In this document: in pieces, positions 1 to 9,267 of the stretch
Layout: each line of letters begins with the position of its first letter
Position numbering within the stretch: the first letter of the stretch is position 1
Source: Bifidobacterium magnum
GTDB lineage: Bacteria; Actinomycetota; Actinomycetes; Actinomycetales; Bifidobacteriaceae
Reading direction: 5' to 3'
DNA: 64,000 bases
Assembly (NCBI RefSeq): GCF_000741255.1
Contig: NZ_JGZB01000001.1
Coordinates: 161,629 to 225,628 of the forward strand
Translations under genes and position numbers: made by a program
The notes under the pieces: model-generated
What the model was told of the DNA's origin: nothing
The model's database searches: none
The model's input: only the letters and a program-made list of their open reading frames with translations

Positions 1-1
1 G

Positions 2-815
2 ACCCAATCGAATGCTCAGTCCGACCACAAACCCGACCATACGGACAAGGATCAGTCGAACGGATACGCCGCGACGAACGATATCAATGATGCGGTGACG
101 ATCCATTCGTACGGTGCGACGGGAGAGGCGGGCGCCACCTACAAAGACAACGTGGTGCAGTATGTCTCACGCGTCAACCCTGACGCGCAGAACCTTTCGG
201 ACGGCGCCAAACAGCTCGACTACAAAAGCACGCTCACCTACATGTTCAACCCGTATTACGGCAGCCAGCGCGTGGACCTCGTGTCCGGATCGTTGACCGT
301 GTACTATGCGGACCGCTGTACGAAAACGCCCATGCACAACTCGGATGCCTTCGATTGGAAATGCCCGGCCAGCGCCGTTGTGCCCGCGCAGGATTACACG
401 TACGAATACCATGCGGACAGTGTGGACACGAGTGCGCAATACCCGCAGCCCCAGCTGATGTACAACGTGATCACCATGCATCTGCCCAATCGTGTGGCGC
501 TGCTCGTGTGCTACTCCTATCAAGGATTCAGCACAAAAGAAAACGGGCACGGCGCATGGGGAGGCCTCACCACGCGTGTGCGGCTTGACGGCTACCCGAT
601 GGCCGAAAACTATATCAGCATGCATTTCGAGGGCCTTGACCCCGTGGAAGCCTGGAGCGCTACCGAGCACGCCTGTAAAACATCCCGTGAAACAACTGCC
701 CGCTACGGGCGATACGGGCGTCATGCCGTTCGTATGGGGCGCCGTGGCGCTGCTGACGATCGGACTTGTATGCATCTGGCGCATACGGAGGTATCGGCGC
801 CAACGCGTAGAATGA
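2..815 (+). pseudogene. frameshifted LPXTG-anchored surface/pilin-type protein (5' end outside window)
   Basis: The reading frame is already open at base 2, so the N-terminus lies upstream. It encodes an extracellular-looking sequence rich in Tyr, Asn and Thr with three or four Cys. Downstream of about position 640-675 the frame loses sense, while the next frame (+1) reads a Pro/Thr/Lys linker, LPATG, a hydrophobic segment and an Arg-rich tail (to 815). That is a standard sortase anchor, so a single-base frameshift separates the ectodomain from its wall anchor. If real, the product would be secreted without wall attachment, ending at about 826. The next gene is another pilin-like protein, so this is the tail of a sortase/pilus locus. 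Family assignment beyond 'sortase substrate' is not possible from the part visible. Confidence 0.7.
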
Positions 816-852
816 ACCTGTTATAGGTCGGCTAGGAAAGGTGGGCACCGTC

Positions 853-1722
853 ATGTGTGCGCAGTGCAATCGTGTGAGCACTCGTATGGCGGGGAACCCG
901 GAAGAAGGAACCGTGGCCTCACGGACTTCCGTATTGCTGATGATGCTCGCGGCCTTCATTACGCTCGCCATATGCGGCGTATGCTGCGCCTGGTGCACGC
1001 CGGCCGTCGCCTTTGCCAAGGAAACGAAAACCGAATCACGCTCCACCAAACATTCCGATACCGCGGACGGATCCGATCAAGACTCGGACCAAGGTTCTGT
1101 CACCGTGACCTACGCGTACGGGGACGACGCGTTGACGGGCGTGGCCGTATCGCTCTACAAAGTCGCCACCGTACATAATGAACATCTCACGGCCACGGCG
1201 CAATTTAAAAAATACGCAATCGACTGGAACCACGACGAAGGCGCGTCCACGGTGAACTGGACCGACTCGTGGTCCAAGAAACTTGCGCGTATCCTTGACG
1301 AAAACGCGCTCGCCGACGACCTGCATCCCGACGCCATCGACCATATTGACGCCGACGGCACCGTCACTTTCGACCATCTCGGATCCGGTTTGTATTTGCT
1401 GGGACTCGACTCCTACACGAACGCCACCACACGCTGCTCGCAGTCCGCGCAGCTCGTCTGGGTGGGCGCGGGACAAGGCTCGCGCAACGTGAGCGTCACG
1501 CCCGACGCCACCTGTCAAACGGACGCCACCACATCGAAGGCGAACACCACAGTAGGGCAGAACACGGAAGGCACGGCCGCTCCCACGAACCTCGTGCCGC
1601 ACGCGTTCACTACACGCAACGTATTCGCGTTCGCCGCGGTCGGAGTGGCCATTGCGCTTGGTGTGCTCGTGACGCTCGCCGTATGCGACGCAAGGCGGCG
1701 GCGCAAAAGCAGCAAACGCTAG
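853..1722 (+). CDS. pilin-like surface protein with signal peptide and C-terminal membrane anchor
   Basis: A secreted protein of about 289 residues: an N-terminal hydrophobic signal region with several Cys (roughly residues 22-50), a Ser/Asp/Lys-rich linker, then a domain starting SVTVTYAYGDDALTGVAVS that resembles Cna_B/SpaA-type pilin domains (the 'VSLYKVA' and 'GSGLYLLGL' strands). The C-terminus has a Thr-rich linker, one membrane segment (about residues 247-272) and an Arg/Lys tail. The usual LPXTG before the segment is absent; NLVPHAFTTRN is found there instead. It therefore may be a degenerate sortase substrate or a simple membrane-anchored protein. Start chosen at ATG 853 behind GGAAAGG; GTG 841 and ATG 886 are alternatives. 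Likely co-transcribed with the frameshifted gene upstream (27 bp apart). Confidence 0.6.
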   Translation: MCAQCNRVSTRMAGNPEEGTVASRTSVLLMMLAAFITLAICGVCCAWCTPAVAFAKETKTESRSTKHSDTADGSDQDSDQGSVTVTYAYGDDALTGVAVSLYKVATVHNEHLTATAQFKKYAIDWNHDEGASTVNWTDSWSKKLARILDENALADDLHPDAIDHIDADGTVTFDHLGSGLYLLGLDSYTNATTRCSQSAQLVWVGAGQGSRNVSVTPDATCQTDATTSKANTTVGQNTEGTAAPTNLVPHAFTTRNVFAFAAVGVAIALGVLVTLAVCDARRRRKSSKR

Positions 1723-1812
1723 CTGGGCAAGCGGCAAACGCTAGCCCGGCGGGCGGCAACTCGTGTGTCCGGAGCGGTTCGGGCTGTCAGCTTGGCGATT
1801 ACACTGGTAAGA

Positions 1813-3600
1813 ATGAGTCCAGAAGCGTTAAGTGAACTTATTTCCGGCATTGCACACGACTTGGTAGCCAACGGCCAGGCGGGCGATTTGACCGATGAAT
1901 TGATCCCATCCATTGACAAGCTTGCGGTGATGCGTCCCAAGGACCGCGCCCACGGTGACTGGGCGTCGAACGCCGCCATGCAGCTGGCAAAGAAGGCCGG
2001 CATGAAGCCGCGTGACCTGGCGCAGCTGTTCGCCGACCGTCTGGCCGAAACCGAAGGTATCGCTTCCGTGGAAGTGGCCGGCCCGGGCTTCATCAACATT
2101 ACGCTTGATTCCGCTTCCGCCGCCGTGGTGGTGGACGAAGTGCTCGCCCAGGGCGAGTCGTTCGGCAAGAACACGCATTTGGGCGGCAAGACCTTGAACC
2201 TCGAGTTCGTCTCCGCCAACCCGACGGGCCCGATCCACATTGGCGGCACGCGTTGGGCGGCCGTGGGCGACTCGATGGCCCGCGTGCTCGAAGCCAACGG
2301 CGCCCAGGTGGTGCGCGAATACTACTTCAACGACCATGGCGAGCAGATCAACCGCTTCGCCAAGTCGCTTGTGGCCGCGGCCCATGGCGAGGAAGCTCCG
2401 GTGGACGGCTACAAGGGCGCCTACATTGACGAGATCGCCGAACGTGTGATCAAGGAAGCCAAGGACGACGGCGTTGACATTCTCGCCCTGCCGCGCGTGG
2501 ACGCCGGCAAGGACGCCAACGGCGAGCCTCTCGGCGAAGGCGACTCCGAGCAGCGTGAAGAGTTCCGCAAGCGCGCTGTGCCGATGATGTTCACGGAAAT
2601 CCAGGAATCCATGAACAACTTCCGCGTGAACTTCGACGTGTGGTTCCACGAGAACAGCCTGTACGAAGACGGCGAAGTCGAGCGCGCCATTGAAGATCTG
2701 CGCGCCCGCGGCGACATTTACGAAAAGGATGGCGCCACCTGGTTCGCTTCCACGAAGCATGGCGACGACAAGGACCGCGTGATCATCAAGTCCGACGGCA
2801 ACTACGCCTACTTCGCGGCCGATATCGCCTACTACCGCAACAAGCGCCACCGCGCCATCGATCCGGCCGACATCGCCATCTACATGCTGGGCGCCGACCA
2901 CCACGGCTACATCGGCCGCATGATGGCCATGTGCGCGGCCTTCGGCGACGAACCGGGCGTGAACATGCAGATCCTGATCGGCCAGCTCGTGAACGTGATG
3001 AAGGACGGCAAGCCCGTGCGCATGTCCAAGCGCGCCGGCAACATCGTCACGATCGACGACCTCGTGGAAGCCATCGGCGTGGACGCCTCGCGCTATTCGC
3101 TGGCCCGCACCGACTACAACTCCTCGGTGGATATCGACCTCGACCTGCTCGCCTCCCACTCGAACGAGAACCCCGTGTACTACGTGCAGTACGCGCACGC
3201 GCGCTCCTGCAACGTGGACCGCAACGCGGCGGCCGCGGGCCTGACCTACGACGGTGCCGACCTGGGCCTGCTGAACACGGAGGCCGACGGCGAAGTGATG
3301 GCCATGCTGGCCCAGTGGGCGAGCACGCTCGCCACGGCCGGCGACCTGCGCGCCCCGCACAAGATCGCGCACTACCTCGAGGACCTCGCCGCCGCCTACC
3401 ACAAGTGGTACAACGTGGAGCGCGTCGTCCCGATGGAGCTTGGCGAAGAGGACGCCAAGCTCCTGAGCGAAGAAGCGCGCATCGCCAAGGCTCCGGAACC
3501 GGCACGCGCCGCCGCACGTCTGAAGCTCAACGACGCCGTGCGCACGGTGATCGCCGAAGGCCTCGACCTGCTCGGCGTCTCCGCCCCGGACAAGATGTGA
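1813..3600 (+). CDS. argS: arginyl-tRNA synthetase
   Basis: Class I aminoacyl-tRNA synthetase charging tRNA-Arg; 595 residues, normal length. The HIGH-type signature is seen as ANPTGPIHIGGTR and the KMSKS-type loop as VRMSKRAGNIV; a C-terminal DALR-type helical domain follows (NPVYYVQYAHAR onward). Start taken at ATG 1813, where the conserved N-terminus MSPEALSELI begins. There is no good Shine-Dalgarno, but TACACT (1800-1805) lies 7 nt upstream, compatible with a leaderless transcript. It converges on thrB with only 8 bp between the stops. Confidence 0.97.
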   Translation: MSPEALSELISGIAHDLVANGQAGDLTDELIPSIDKLAVMRPKDRAHGDWASNAAMQLAKKAGMKPRDLAQLFADRLAETEGIASVEVAGPGFINITLDSASAAVVVDEVLAQGESFGKNTHLGGKTLNLEFVSANPTGPIHIGGTRWAAVGDSMARVLEANGAQVVREYYFNDHGEQINRFAKSLVAAAHGEEAPVDGYKGAYIDEIAERVIKEAKDDGVDILALPRVDAGKDANGEPLGEGDSEQREEFRKRAVPMMFTEIQESMNNFRVNFDVWFHENSLYEDGEVERAIEDLRARGDIYEKDGATWFASTKHGDDKDRVIIKSDGNYAYFAADIAYYRNKRHRAIDPADIAIYMLGADHHGYIGRMMAMCAAFGDEPGVNMQILIGQLVNVMKDGKPVRMSKRAGNIVTIDDLVEAIGVDASRYSLARTDYNSSVDIDLDLLASHSNENPVYYVQYAHARSCNVDRNAAAAGLTYDGADLGLLNTEADGEVMAMLAQWASTLATAGDLRAPHKIAHYLEDLAAAYHKWYNVERVVPMELGEEDAKLLSEEARIAKAPEPARAAARLKLNDAVRTVIAEGLDLLGVSAPDKM

Positions 3601-3608
3601 TATAAGCG

Positions 3609-4592
3609 TTACGACCGCTGCACTTGCACGCCCGTGTGATTGACGGGCAAATGCAGCACACGCCAATGGCCGCCGTGCAATTCATCCACGGCGGCCGCAT
3701 CTATATAACGGCTCGCATCGCCCGCATGCAACACAATCACGCACGGGCCCGCGCCCGAAATCATGGCCGCGAACCCCTGGGCGCGCAACTTGCGCACCAG
3801 ATCGGCCGACGGCTCCATCAGCGGCATACGGTAGCGCTCATGCAACGTGTCCTCCGTCGCCTCGCATAGCAGCGTATTCATCGCCGCAAGCTGCTCATTC
3901 TCTTCCATCCACTGCGCCTCGGGCATCGAAAGTGCCACAGGATTCAGCGCGGCCGGCAGCAGCATCGCGCGCGACTCGTTGAACACGGCGTCCGCGAACG
4001 ACACAGTCTCAGGCAACGCCTCACGCGCCGCCGCCGTCGACACCTCAAAATCAGGAATGAACACGCTCGACGTCATACGGCGGTCCACCGCGTACCGCAC
4101 GCTCTGGAAACGGTTCTTGACCTTCCACGACGCCGTAAGGCCGCCATAGACGGCCGGCGCCACATTGTCGGGATGACCCTCAATCTCGGCGGCCAACGCA
4201 AAAATCTCGTCACGGTCCAGCGGACCGTCATACGCGAACGCGGCCGCCGCGGCCACACCCACCACAATCGCCTCGGCCGACGAACCCATGCCGCGCGCCT
4301 GCGGAATACGGTTCGTGCACTCCATCATGAAACCGAGCTGGCCCAGACCAAACTCATGGCAGGCGCGACGGAAGGTGGACACCACCAAATGGCGCTCGTC
4401 ACGCGGCAACGAATCCGCGCCCTCACCCTCAATGAACACCTGCGCCACCGTATTGAGCGGATCCTGGCTCACACGGAACTCGACATCGTCAAAATATTCC
4501 AACGCCAAGCCGGCGCAATCGAAGGCCGGCCCCAAATTGGCGCTCGTAGCCGGCACGCGCACATGCACCGTTTTCGCAACGGGAGTCGTCAT
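3609..4592 (-). CDS. thrB: homoserine kinase
   Basis: GHMP-family kinase phosphorylating homoserine with ATP in threonine synthesis. The N-terminus VRVPATSANLGPAFDCAG and the ATP loop PQARGMGSSAEAIVVG are diagnostic; a C-terminal GHMP motif ISGAGPCVIVL is also present. 327 residues. Start at ATG 4592 behind a purine-rich GGAAAGAGAAG; the longer frame upstream overlaps the end of hom. It lies 25 bp after hom, so the two are almost certainly one operon. Confidence 0.95.
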   Translation of the reverse strand: MTTPVAKTVHVRVPATSANLGPAFDCAGLALEYFDDVEFRVSQDPLNTVAQVFIEGEGADSLPRDERHLVVSTFRRACHEFGLGQLGFMMECTNRIPQARGMGSSAEAIVVGVAAAAAFAYDGPLDRDEIFALAAEIEGHPDNVAPAVYGGLTASWKVKNRFQSVRYAVDRRMTSSVFIPDFEVSTAAAREALPETVSFADAVFNESRAMLLPAALNPVALSMPEAQWMEENEQLAAMNTLLCEATEDTLHERYRMPLMEPSADLVRKLRAQGFAAMISGAGPCVIVLHAGDASRYIDAAAVDELHGGHWRVLHLPVNHTGVQVQRS

Positions 4593-4617
4593 AATCTTCT
4601 CTTTCCGCTCAGTCGGA

Positions 4618-5931
4618 CTAGTCGAGCACGCGCACAATCGACGGCTCGCCGATCACGCAATCCAGCTTGAGCACATCGTCAATCGTGGCGCGCAACGTCG
4701 TCTCGTCCGTAAGATGCGTGACGATACGCAGCTGCTGGCGCTCGCCATCGTATCCCGGCGCCACTTGCGTGGGCTTGAGGTCCTGGTTCACGCCGTTGAT
4801 GGACACACCATGGGCGGCGAACACGGACGCGACCTTCGCGAGCACGCCCGGGCTGTCGAGAATCACGAAACGCACGGCGAACGCCGCCTTGGCCGCGTCG
4901 AGCGGCGCGATCGGGAAGTCGTTGTACATGCGGATGGCCGGGCCACGCGTGCCCTGCGCAATATGGCGCGCCTCGGTCACCACGTCGCCGACCACGGCGG
5001 AAGCGGTAGGGGCGCCGCCCGCGCCACGGCCGTAGAACATGAGATCGTCGGCGTACTTGGCATGCAGGAAGATGGCGTTGAACGAGCCGCGCACGGACGC
5101 GAGCGGATGCTCGTCGCTGATCAGCGCCGGATAGACGCGCGCGGAGACACCTTCCTCCGTGCGGCCCACCACGGCGAGCAGCTTGATGACCTTGTGCTCG
5201 GCCTTCGCGGCGGCGATGTCGGCCGCGTCGATATGCGTAATGCCTTCGACGGTCACGTCGTCGATGCCCACCTTCGTGTGGAATCCGAGTGTGGCGAGAA
5301 TGGCGGCCTTGTTCGCCGCGTCATAGCCCTCGATGTCGCCCGTCGGATCGGCCTCCGCATAACCCTTTTCCTGGGCCTGGCGCAGCGCCACGTCGAAATC
5401 GAGTCCCTTCGTGGTCATTTCGTCGAGAATGTAGTTCGTGGTGCCGTTGACAATGCCGAGCATATGCTCGACCTGGTCGCCGGCCAGCGATTCGCGCAAC
5501 GGGCGCAGAATCGGAATGGCGCCGCCCACAGCCGCCTCGAAATAAATGTCCGCATTGTTCTTTTCGGCCAGTTCATACAGTTCCGGACCATACTTGGCCA
5601 GCAGCGCCTTGTTCGCCGTGACGACGGACGCGCCCTTTTCCAGCGCGGCCTTCACGAACGTGTATGCGGCGCCCGTGCCGCCAATGAGTTCGATGACGAT
5701 GTCGTTGCTCGTGGCCACGGCCATCGTGTCCGTGGTGAGCAGCGCCTTGTCGATCCACGGGACCGTCACTTCGGCCGGATCAAGGCATGCGACGCCCGTC
5801 AGTTCCAGCGGGCGGCCGATGCGCAGGGCCAGTTCCTCGCTCTGATCCACGATGAGCCGCGCGGTTTGCGAACCAACCGTTCCGGCTCCCAGCAATCCCA
5901 CACGAATCGGTTGATCTGTTTGCAATGCCAC
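4618..5931 (-). CDS. hom: homoserine dehydrogenase
   Basis: NAD(P)H-dependent reduction of aspartate semialdehyde to homoserine, the branch point to threonine and methionine. Rossmann motif VGLLGAGTVGSQTARL at the N-terminus, a catalytic-domain segment GIVNGTTNYILDEM, and a C-terminal ACT domain (VILDSPGVLAKVASVFAAHG), which in this family senses threonine. 437 residues if translation starts at GTG 5931 (AAAGGA about 8 nt upstream). The long ATG-initiated frame reaching 6168 would add an unlikely 79-residue extension. Operon with thrB; lysA lies upstream on the same strand across a gap that holds a palindromic repeat. Confidence 0.94.
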   Translation of the reverse strand: MALQTDQPIRVGLLGAGTVGSQTARLIVDQSEELALRIGRPLELTGVACLDPAEVTVPWIDKALLTTDTMAVATSNDIVIELIGGTGAAYTFVKAALEKGASVVTANKALLAKYGPELYELAEKNNADIYFEAAVGGAIPILRPLRESLAGDQVEHMLGIVNGTTNYILDEMTTKGLDFDVALRQAQEKGYAEADPTGDIEGYDAANKAAILATLGFHTKVGIDDVTVEGITHIDAADIAAAKAEHKVIKLLAVVGRTEEGVSARVYPALISDEHPLASVRGSFNAIFLHAKYADDLMFYGRGAGGAPTASAVVGDVVTEARHIAQGTRGPAIRMYNDFPIAPLDAAKAAFAVRFVILDSPGVLAKVASVFAAHGVSINGVNQDLKPTQVAPGYDGERQQLRIVTHLTDETTLRATIDDVLKLDCVIGEPSIVRVLD

Positions 5932-6068
5932 GGGCTCAATCCTTTCCCTACGGTTTCGATGGTTGAGGCACATTCTACGGGAAAACGCGCCGCCCGCGCG
6001 CGCGATTTTTAGAAATTGTCCCGTAAGGTGGGGCGCAGGGCGCTTGCGGTGCTTTTCTTCTATATCTC

Positions 6069-6118
6069 TTCTGCATTTTGAGACATGAAACGCGGCGTGT
6101 CTGTCGCAAAATGCAGAA
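6069..6118 (-). repeat. 50-bp palindromic repeat, copy 1 (inverted orientation)
   Basis: Arms TTCTGCATTTTGAGACA and TGTCGCAAAATGCAGAA pair with one mismatch around a 16-bp core. On the minus strand the core reads GACACGCCGCGTTTCA, identical to that of the copy at 63,952. It sits between lysA and hom. Confidence 0.8.
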
Positions 6119-6164
6119 GTTGGTATGAGATATGGGGTTTCCGTACCGCGGGCGGACCGATTAC

Positions 6165-7670
6165 TCACTCGCTGACGTCATACGACAGCAGATCGTCGAT
6201 CGTCTGCCGGCGCATCATCAGATGCGCGCCCTTGTTGCCGACGGCGACCACGGCCGGAATAAGCGCCTGATTGTAGTTGCTCGCCATCGTGCGGCCGTAC
6301 GCGCCCGTCACGGGAACGGCGAGAATGTCGCCGCGGTGAATGTCCGCCGGAAGTTCCACGTCCTGCACCACAATGTCGCCCGATTCGCAGTGCTTGCCGA
6401 CCACGCGCGCCACTTCGCACGGACCCGAGTACTCGCGGTTGGCGAGCACAGCCGCGTACTCCGAGCCATACAGGGCCGGGCGGATGTTGTCGCTCATGCC
6501 GCCGTCCACCGACACATACAGGCGCTGGATAATCGGGTTGCCCGAAGAGTCCATGGCATTCGAAAGCGCCACGGGCTTCACGGTTCCCACCGTATACAGC
6601 GTCACGCCCGTCGGCGCGATAATCCAGCGGCCCGGTTCGAACGAGATGCTGGGCATCGGCATGCCGAGCACGGCGTTCGCGCTCGTGATCGCGTCTGCGA
6701 GACGCCCCAGTTCTACGGCGAGATCCATGGAATCCTCATGCTCCGTATAAGCCACGGAATAGCCGCCGCCCAAGTCGACTTCGGGCAGCACGTAGCCTTC
6801 GGTGGCATAGCAGGTCTTGCGCAGCAGCATCATGCGCTGGGCCGCCTGGATGAACGCGTCGGCGTCGTGGATGTTGGAGCCGATATGCGAGTGCACGCCC
6901 ACAAGCTCGAGCTGCGCGTCGAATCCGCGAACCGTGCGGATCACGTCCATGGCCGGCCCGTGCGCCACCGTGTCCATCACGGTCATCAGCGCACGCAAAT
7001 GCGCTTCGTCGCGCGTACCGTCCTCGTCAATGCTCGAGCCGCCGTGGTCGGCGCTGAAAATGGTGCTAAACGGCTCTTCCGTATCGTTTTCGCCCGGAGA
7101 GTTGATGGGCAGCAGCGCGATGCCGAACTTCTGGTCCTCGTGTGCGGTGGAGACGAATTCGTGGCCGCCCGCGTGAATGCCGGACGTGACGCGCACCATG
7201 ACGCGCGCCCGCATGCCGAGTCGCTCGGCGATGGCGGCGATACGCGCGGGTTCCTGCGGTTCGTCGATTACGATTTTGTTGAAATGCTCGCGGATGGCGA
7301 GTTCGATTTCCTCATCCGACTTGTTGTTGCCATGCAATACGAGATGGCGGCCCGGAATGCCGGCGGCCAGCGCGATTTTCATTTCCCCGAGCGTGCACGT
7401 GTCGATGAGCATGCCTTCGTCCGAGACGATACGCGCGATTTCCTTGCTCAGGAACGCTTTGGCCGCGAAACTCACGTGCGTGGTGGTGTTCGGGAACGCC
7501 GTGGCCGCCGTGTGCACGAATTTGCGCGCGCGACTGCGTACGTCGTCCACGTCGATCACATACAGCGGGGATCCGAATTGCGCGAGCAGTTCGCGTGCCG
7601 TAATGCCGTGGAATGTGAGATTTCCGTCCGCGTCGCGCCGCGTATCGCATGGCCAAATATTGGTGCTCAT
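6165..7670 (-). CDS. lysA: diaminopimelate decarboxylase
   Basis: PLP enzyme (alanine-racemase-like fold III) making lysine from meso-diaminopimelate. The PLP-lysine region is SFAAKAFLSKEIAR; GVHSHIGSN, DLGGGYSVAYTEHE and the GRWIIAPTGV motif follow, then a C-terminal beta domain. 501 residues, slightly long for the family because of a Glu/Asp-rich insert after the HAGGHEFVSTA region. Start at ATG 7670. Divergent from the Maf-Nudix gene; same strand as hom and thrB, so all three may be read in one direction with the repeat at 6069-6118 in between. Confidence 0.94.
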   Translation of the reverse strand: MSTNIWPCDTRRDADGNLTFHGITARELLAQFGSPLYVIDVDDVRSRARKFVHTAATAFPNTTTHVSFAAKAFLSKEIARIVSDEGMLIDTCTLGEMKIALAAGIPGRHLVLHGNNKSDEEIELAIREHFNKIVIDEPQEPARIAAIAERLGMRARVMVRVTSGIHAGGHEFVSTAHEDQKFGIALLPINSPGENDTEEPFSTIFSADHGGSSIDEDGTRDEAHLRALMTVMDTVAHGPAMDVIRTVRGFDAQLELVGVHSHIGSNIHDADAFIQAAQRMMLLRKTCYATEGYVLPEVDLGGGYSVAYTEHEDSMDLAVELGRLADAITSANAVLGMPMPSISFEPGRWIIAPTGVTLYTVGTVKPVALSNAMDSSGNPIIQRLYVSVDGGMSDNIRPALYGSEYAAVLANREYSGPCEVARVVGKHCESGDIVVQDVELPADIHRGDILAVPVTGAYGRTMASNYNQALIPAVVAVGNKGAHLMMRRQTIDDLLSYDVSE

Positions 7671-7781
7671 AAATTGCCGCCTTTTGTTAGATTCCGGGCT
7701 CATGATCCTGTCATTGCATACCTTATGCTGTCCGGCGGCAAGCGTGCTGTTCTTCTTCTTTATGCGATACAGTACCTAACT

Positions 7782-9191
7782 ATGAGCGTGTCACTGATTC
7801 TTGCTTCCCAGTCGCCTTCCCGCCAGCGCGTGCTGGTGGACGCAGGCATCCGTCCCGTAATTCGCGTCTCCCATGTGGATGAGGACGCCGTGGTGGCCGA
7901 GGAGGCCGCCAAACGTCACGTCAGTGTGGACGAGCTTCCGATTGCCGACCGCGTGCAGATTTTGGCCAAGGCCAAGGCCGAGTCTGTGGCCCGCGCCTAC
8001 CGCGCCGTGATGCAAACGGCGATGGAAGCCCGCGGCGATTGCGTGGTGGGCCGTCCTCTGGATGGCGTGATCCATTCGAAGAATGTGGAGAACGCACGCG
8101 AACAGACCAGCGCCATTACGCGCGACTTTTCAGGTGTGGACGTGCCCAAGACAAGCGAGCCGATCGCCGCGAGCGTGGCGAACGCGGCGGGGGAGCGCCA
8201 GGGATTGGCGTCGGGCGATGGCGGCCCGCTGATTATCGGTTGCGACTCCATGTTCCTGTTGCATGGCGAAGCGCTGGGCAAGCCCCACAACGCCGAGGTG
8301 GCGCGCGAGCGCGTGCACGAGTTGAGCGGCAACACGGGCGAGCTGTATACGGGCCATTGCGTAATCAACCTCGGCAATGGGGAAGTGGCGCAGGGCGTGA
8401 GCCGCGCTACCGTGCATTTTGCGCAGATGAGCGACGAGGAGATCGACGCCTATGTGGCCAGCGGCGAGCCGTTGGAAGTGGCCGGATCCTTCACGCTGGA
8501 AGGTTTGGGCGGCGCGTTTATCGAGCGCATTGATGGCGACCCTTCGGGCATTATCGGTCTGAGCCTGCCGTTGGCGCGCACGCTCGTCAATCGTGTGGGC
8601 GTGGAATGGACGGATTTGTGGAACGAAACCGGCCAGCATTTCGACATTGACGATCCCGCTTCCACCGTGGCGCCCAAGGAGAACGTGCACCAGCCCGGTG
8701 ACGGCTGGGTGCAGTGCAATTGCGGCCGCGCGCACTGGGGTCTGAACGGCGCCGCGGGCGTACTGCTTGCACGCCGCGACGCACAAACGGGCCTCGTCAC
8801 GGACATTGTGATGCAGCATCGCGCCGCATGGAGCGCCGAAGGCGGCACGTGGGGCATTCCGGGCGGCGCCATTGCCGACGGCGAGAACGCGATCGAAGGC
8901 GCGTTGCGCGAATCCTACGAGGAAGCGAACATTACGCCCGAAGACATTGAAGTGGTCGGCTCCTACCGCGAGGACCACGGCAATTGGGCCTACACCACGG
9001 TGTTCGCGTTCGAAAAGCCCGGCCATACGGTCATCCCCGCGGCCAACGACGACGAAAGTATGGAAATCGCGTGGGTGCCGATCGACGACGTGCCCAACCG
9101 CAAACTGCTCACGGCCATGAAAACGGATTGGCCGCATTTCGCCAAGCGACTCGAGCAGTTGGCCGAGGAGCACGCCTCGGAATTGCTGTGA
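7782..9191 (+). CDS. Maf-like nucleotide pyrophosphatase fused to a Nudix hydrolase
   Basis: Two house-cleaning phosphohydrolases in one chain of 469 residues. The N-terminal part begins with the Maf signature ILASQSPSRQRVL and has the Maf motif IIGCDSMFLLHGEALGKP and VAGSFTLEGLGGAFIERIDG. An insertion of about 60 residues (REQTSAITRDFSG to ASGDGG) splits the Maf domain before the catalytic Asp segment. The C-terminal part is a Nudix domain with GGAIADGENAIEGALRESYEEA. Maf proteins hydrolyse noncanonical NTPs; the Nudix substrate is unknown. Start ATG 7782; the frame is open far upstream but antisense to lysA. TACAGT lies 8 nt before the ATG and no Shine-Dalgarno is seen. Confidence 0.9.
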   Translation: MSVSLILASQSPSRQRVLVDAGIRPVIRVSHVDEDAVVAEEAAKRHVSVDELPIADRVQILAKAKAESVARAYRAVMQTAMEARGDCVVGRPLDGVIHSKNVENAREQTSAITRDFSGVDVPKTSEPIAASVANAAGERQGLASGDGGPLIIGCDSMFLLHGEALGKPHNAEVARERVHELSGNTGELYTGHCVINLGNGEVAQGVSRATVHFAQMSDEEIDAYVASGEPLEVAGSFTLEGLGGAFIERIDGDPSGIIGLSLPLARTLVNRVGVEWTDLWNETGQHFDIDDPASTVAPKENVHQPGDGWVQCNCGRAHWGLNGAAGVLLARRDAQTGLVTDIVMQHRAAWSAEGGTWGIPGGAIADGENAIEGALRESYEEANITPEDIEVVGSYREDHGNWAYTTVFAFEKPGHTVIPAANDDESMEIAWVPIDDVPNRKLLTAMKTDWPHFAKRLEQLAEEHASELL

Positions 9192-9267
9192 ACGCTCACG
9201 GGCATCCGCGTATAATAAAACGAATCCAGTCCATTCCTTTGTCGTTGTGGAAAGAGGCTTTGGCGCA

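Noticed and set aside
1828..3666. 612-residue open frame antisense to argS
   Set aside because: His/Val/Ala-rich shadow of a high-GC gene; argS itself has all class I motifs.
6132..7781. N-terminal extension of the Maf-Nudix frame
   Set aside because: Runs antisense through lysA and has Arg/His-rich shadow composition; the Maf signature begins at 7,782.
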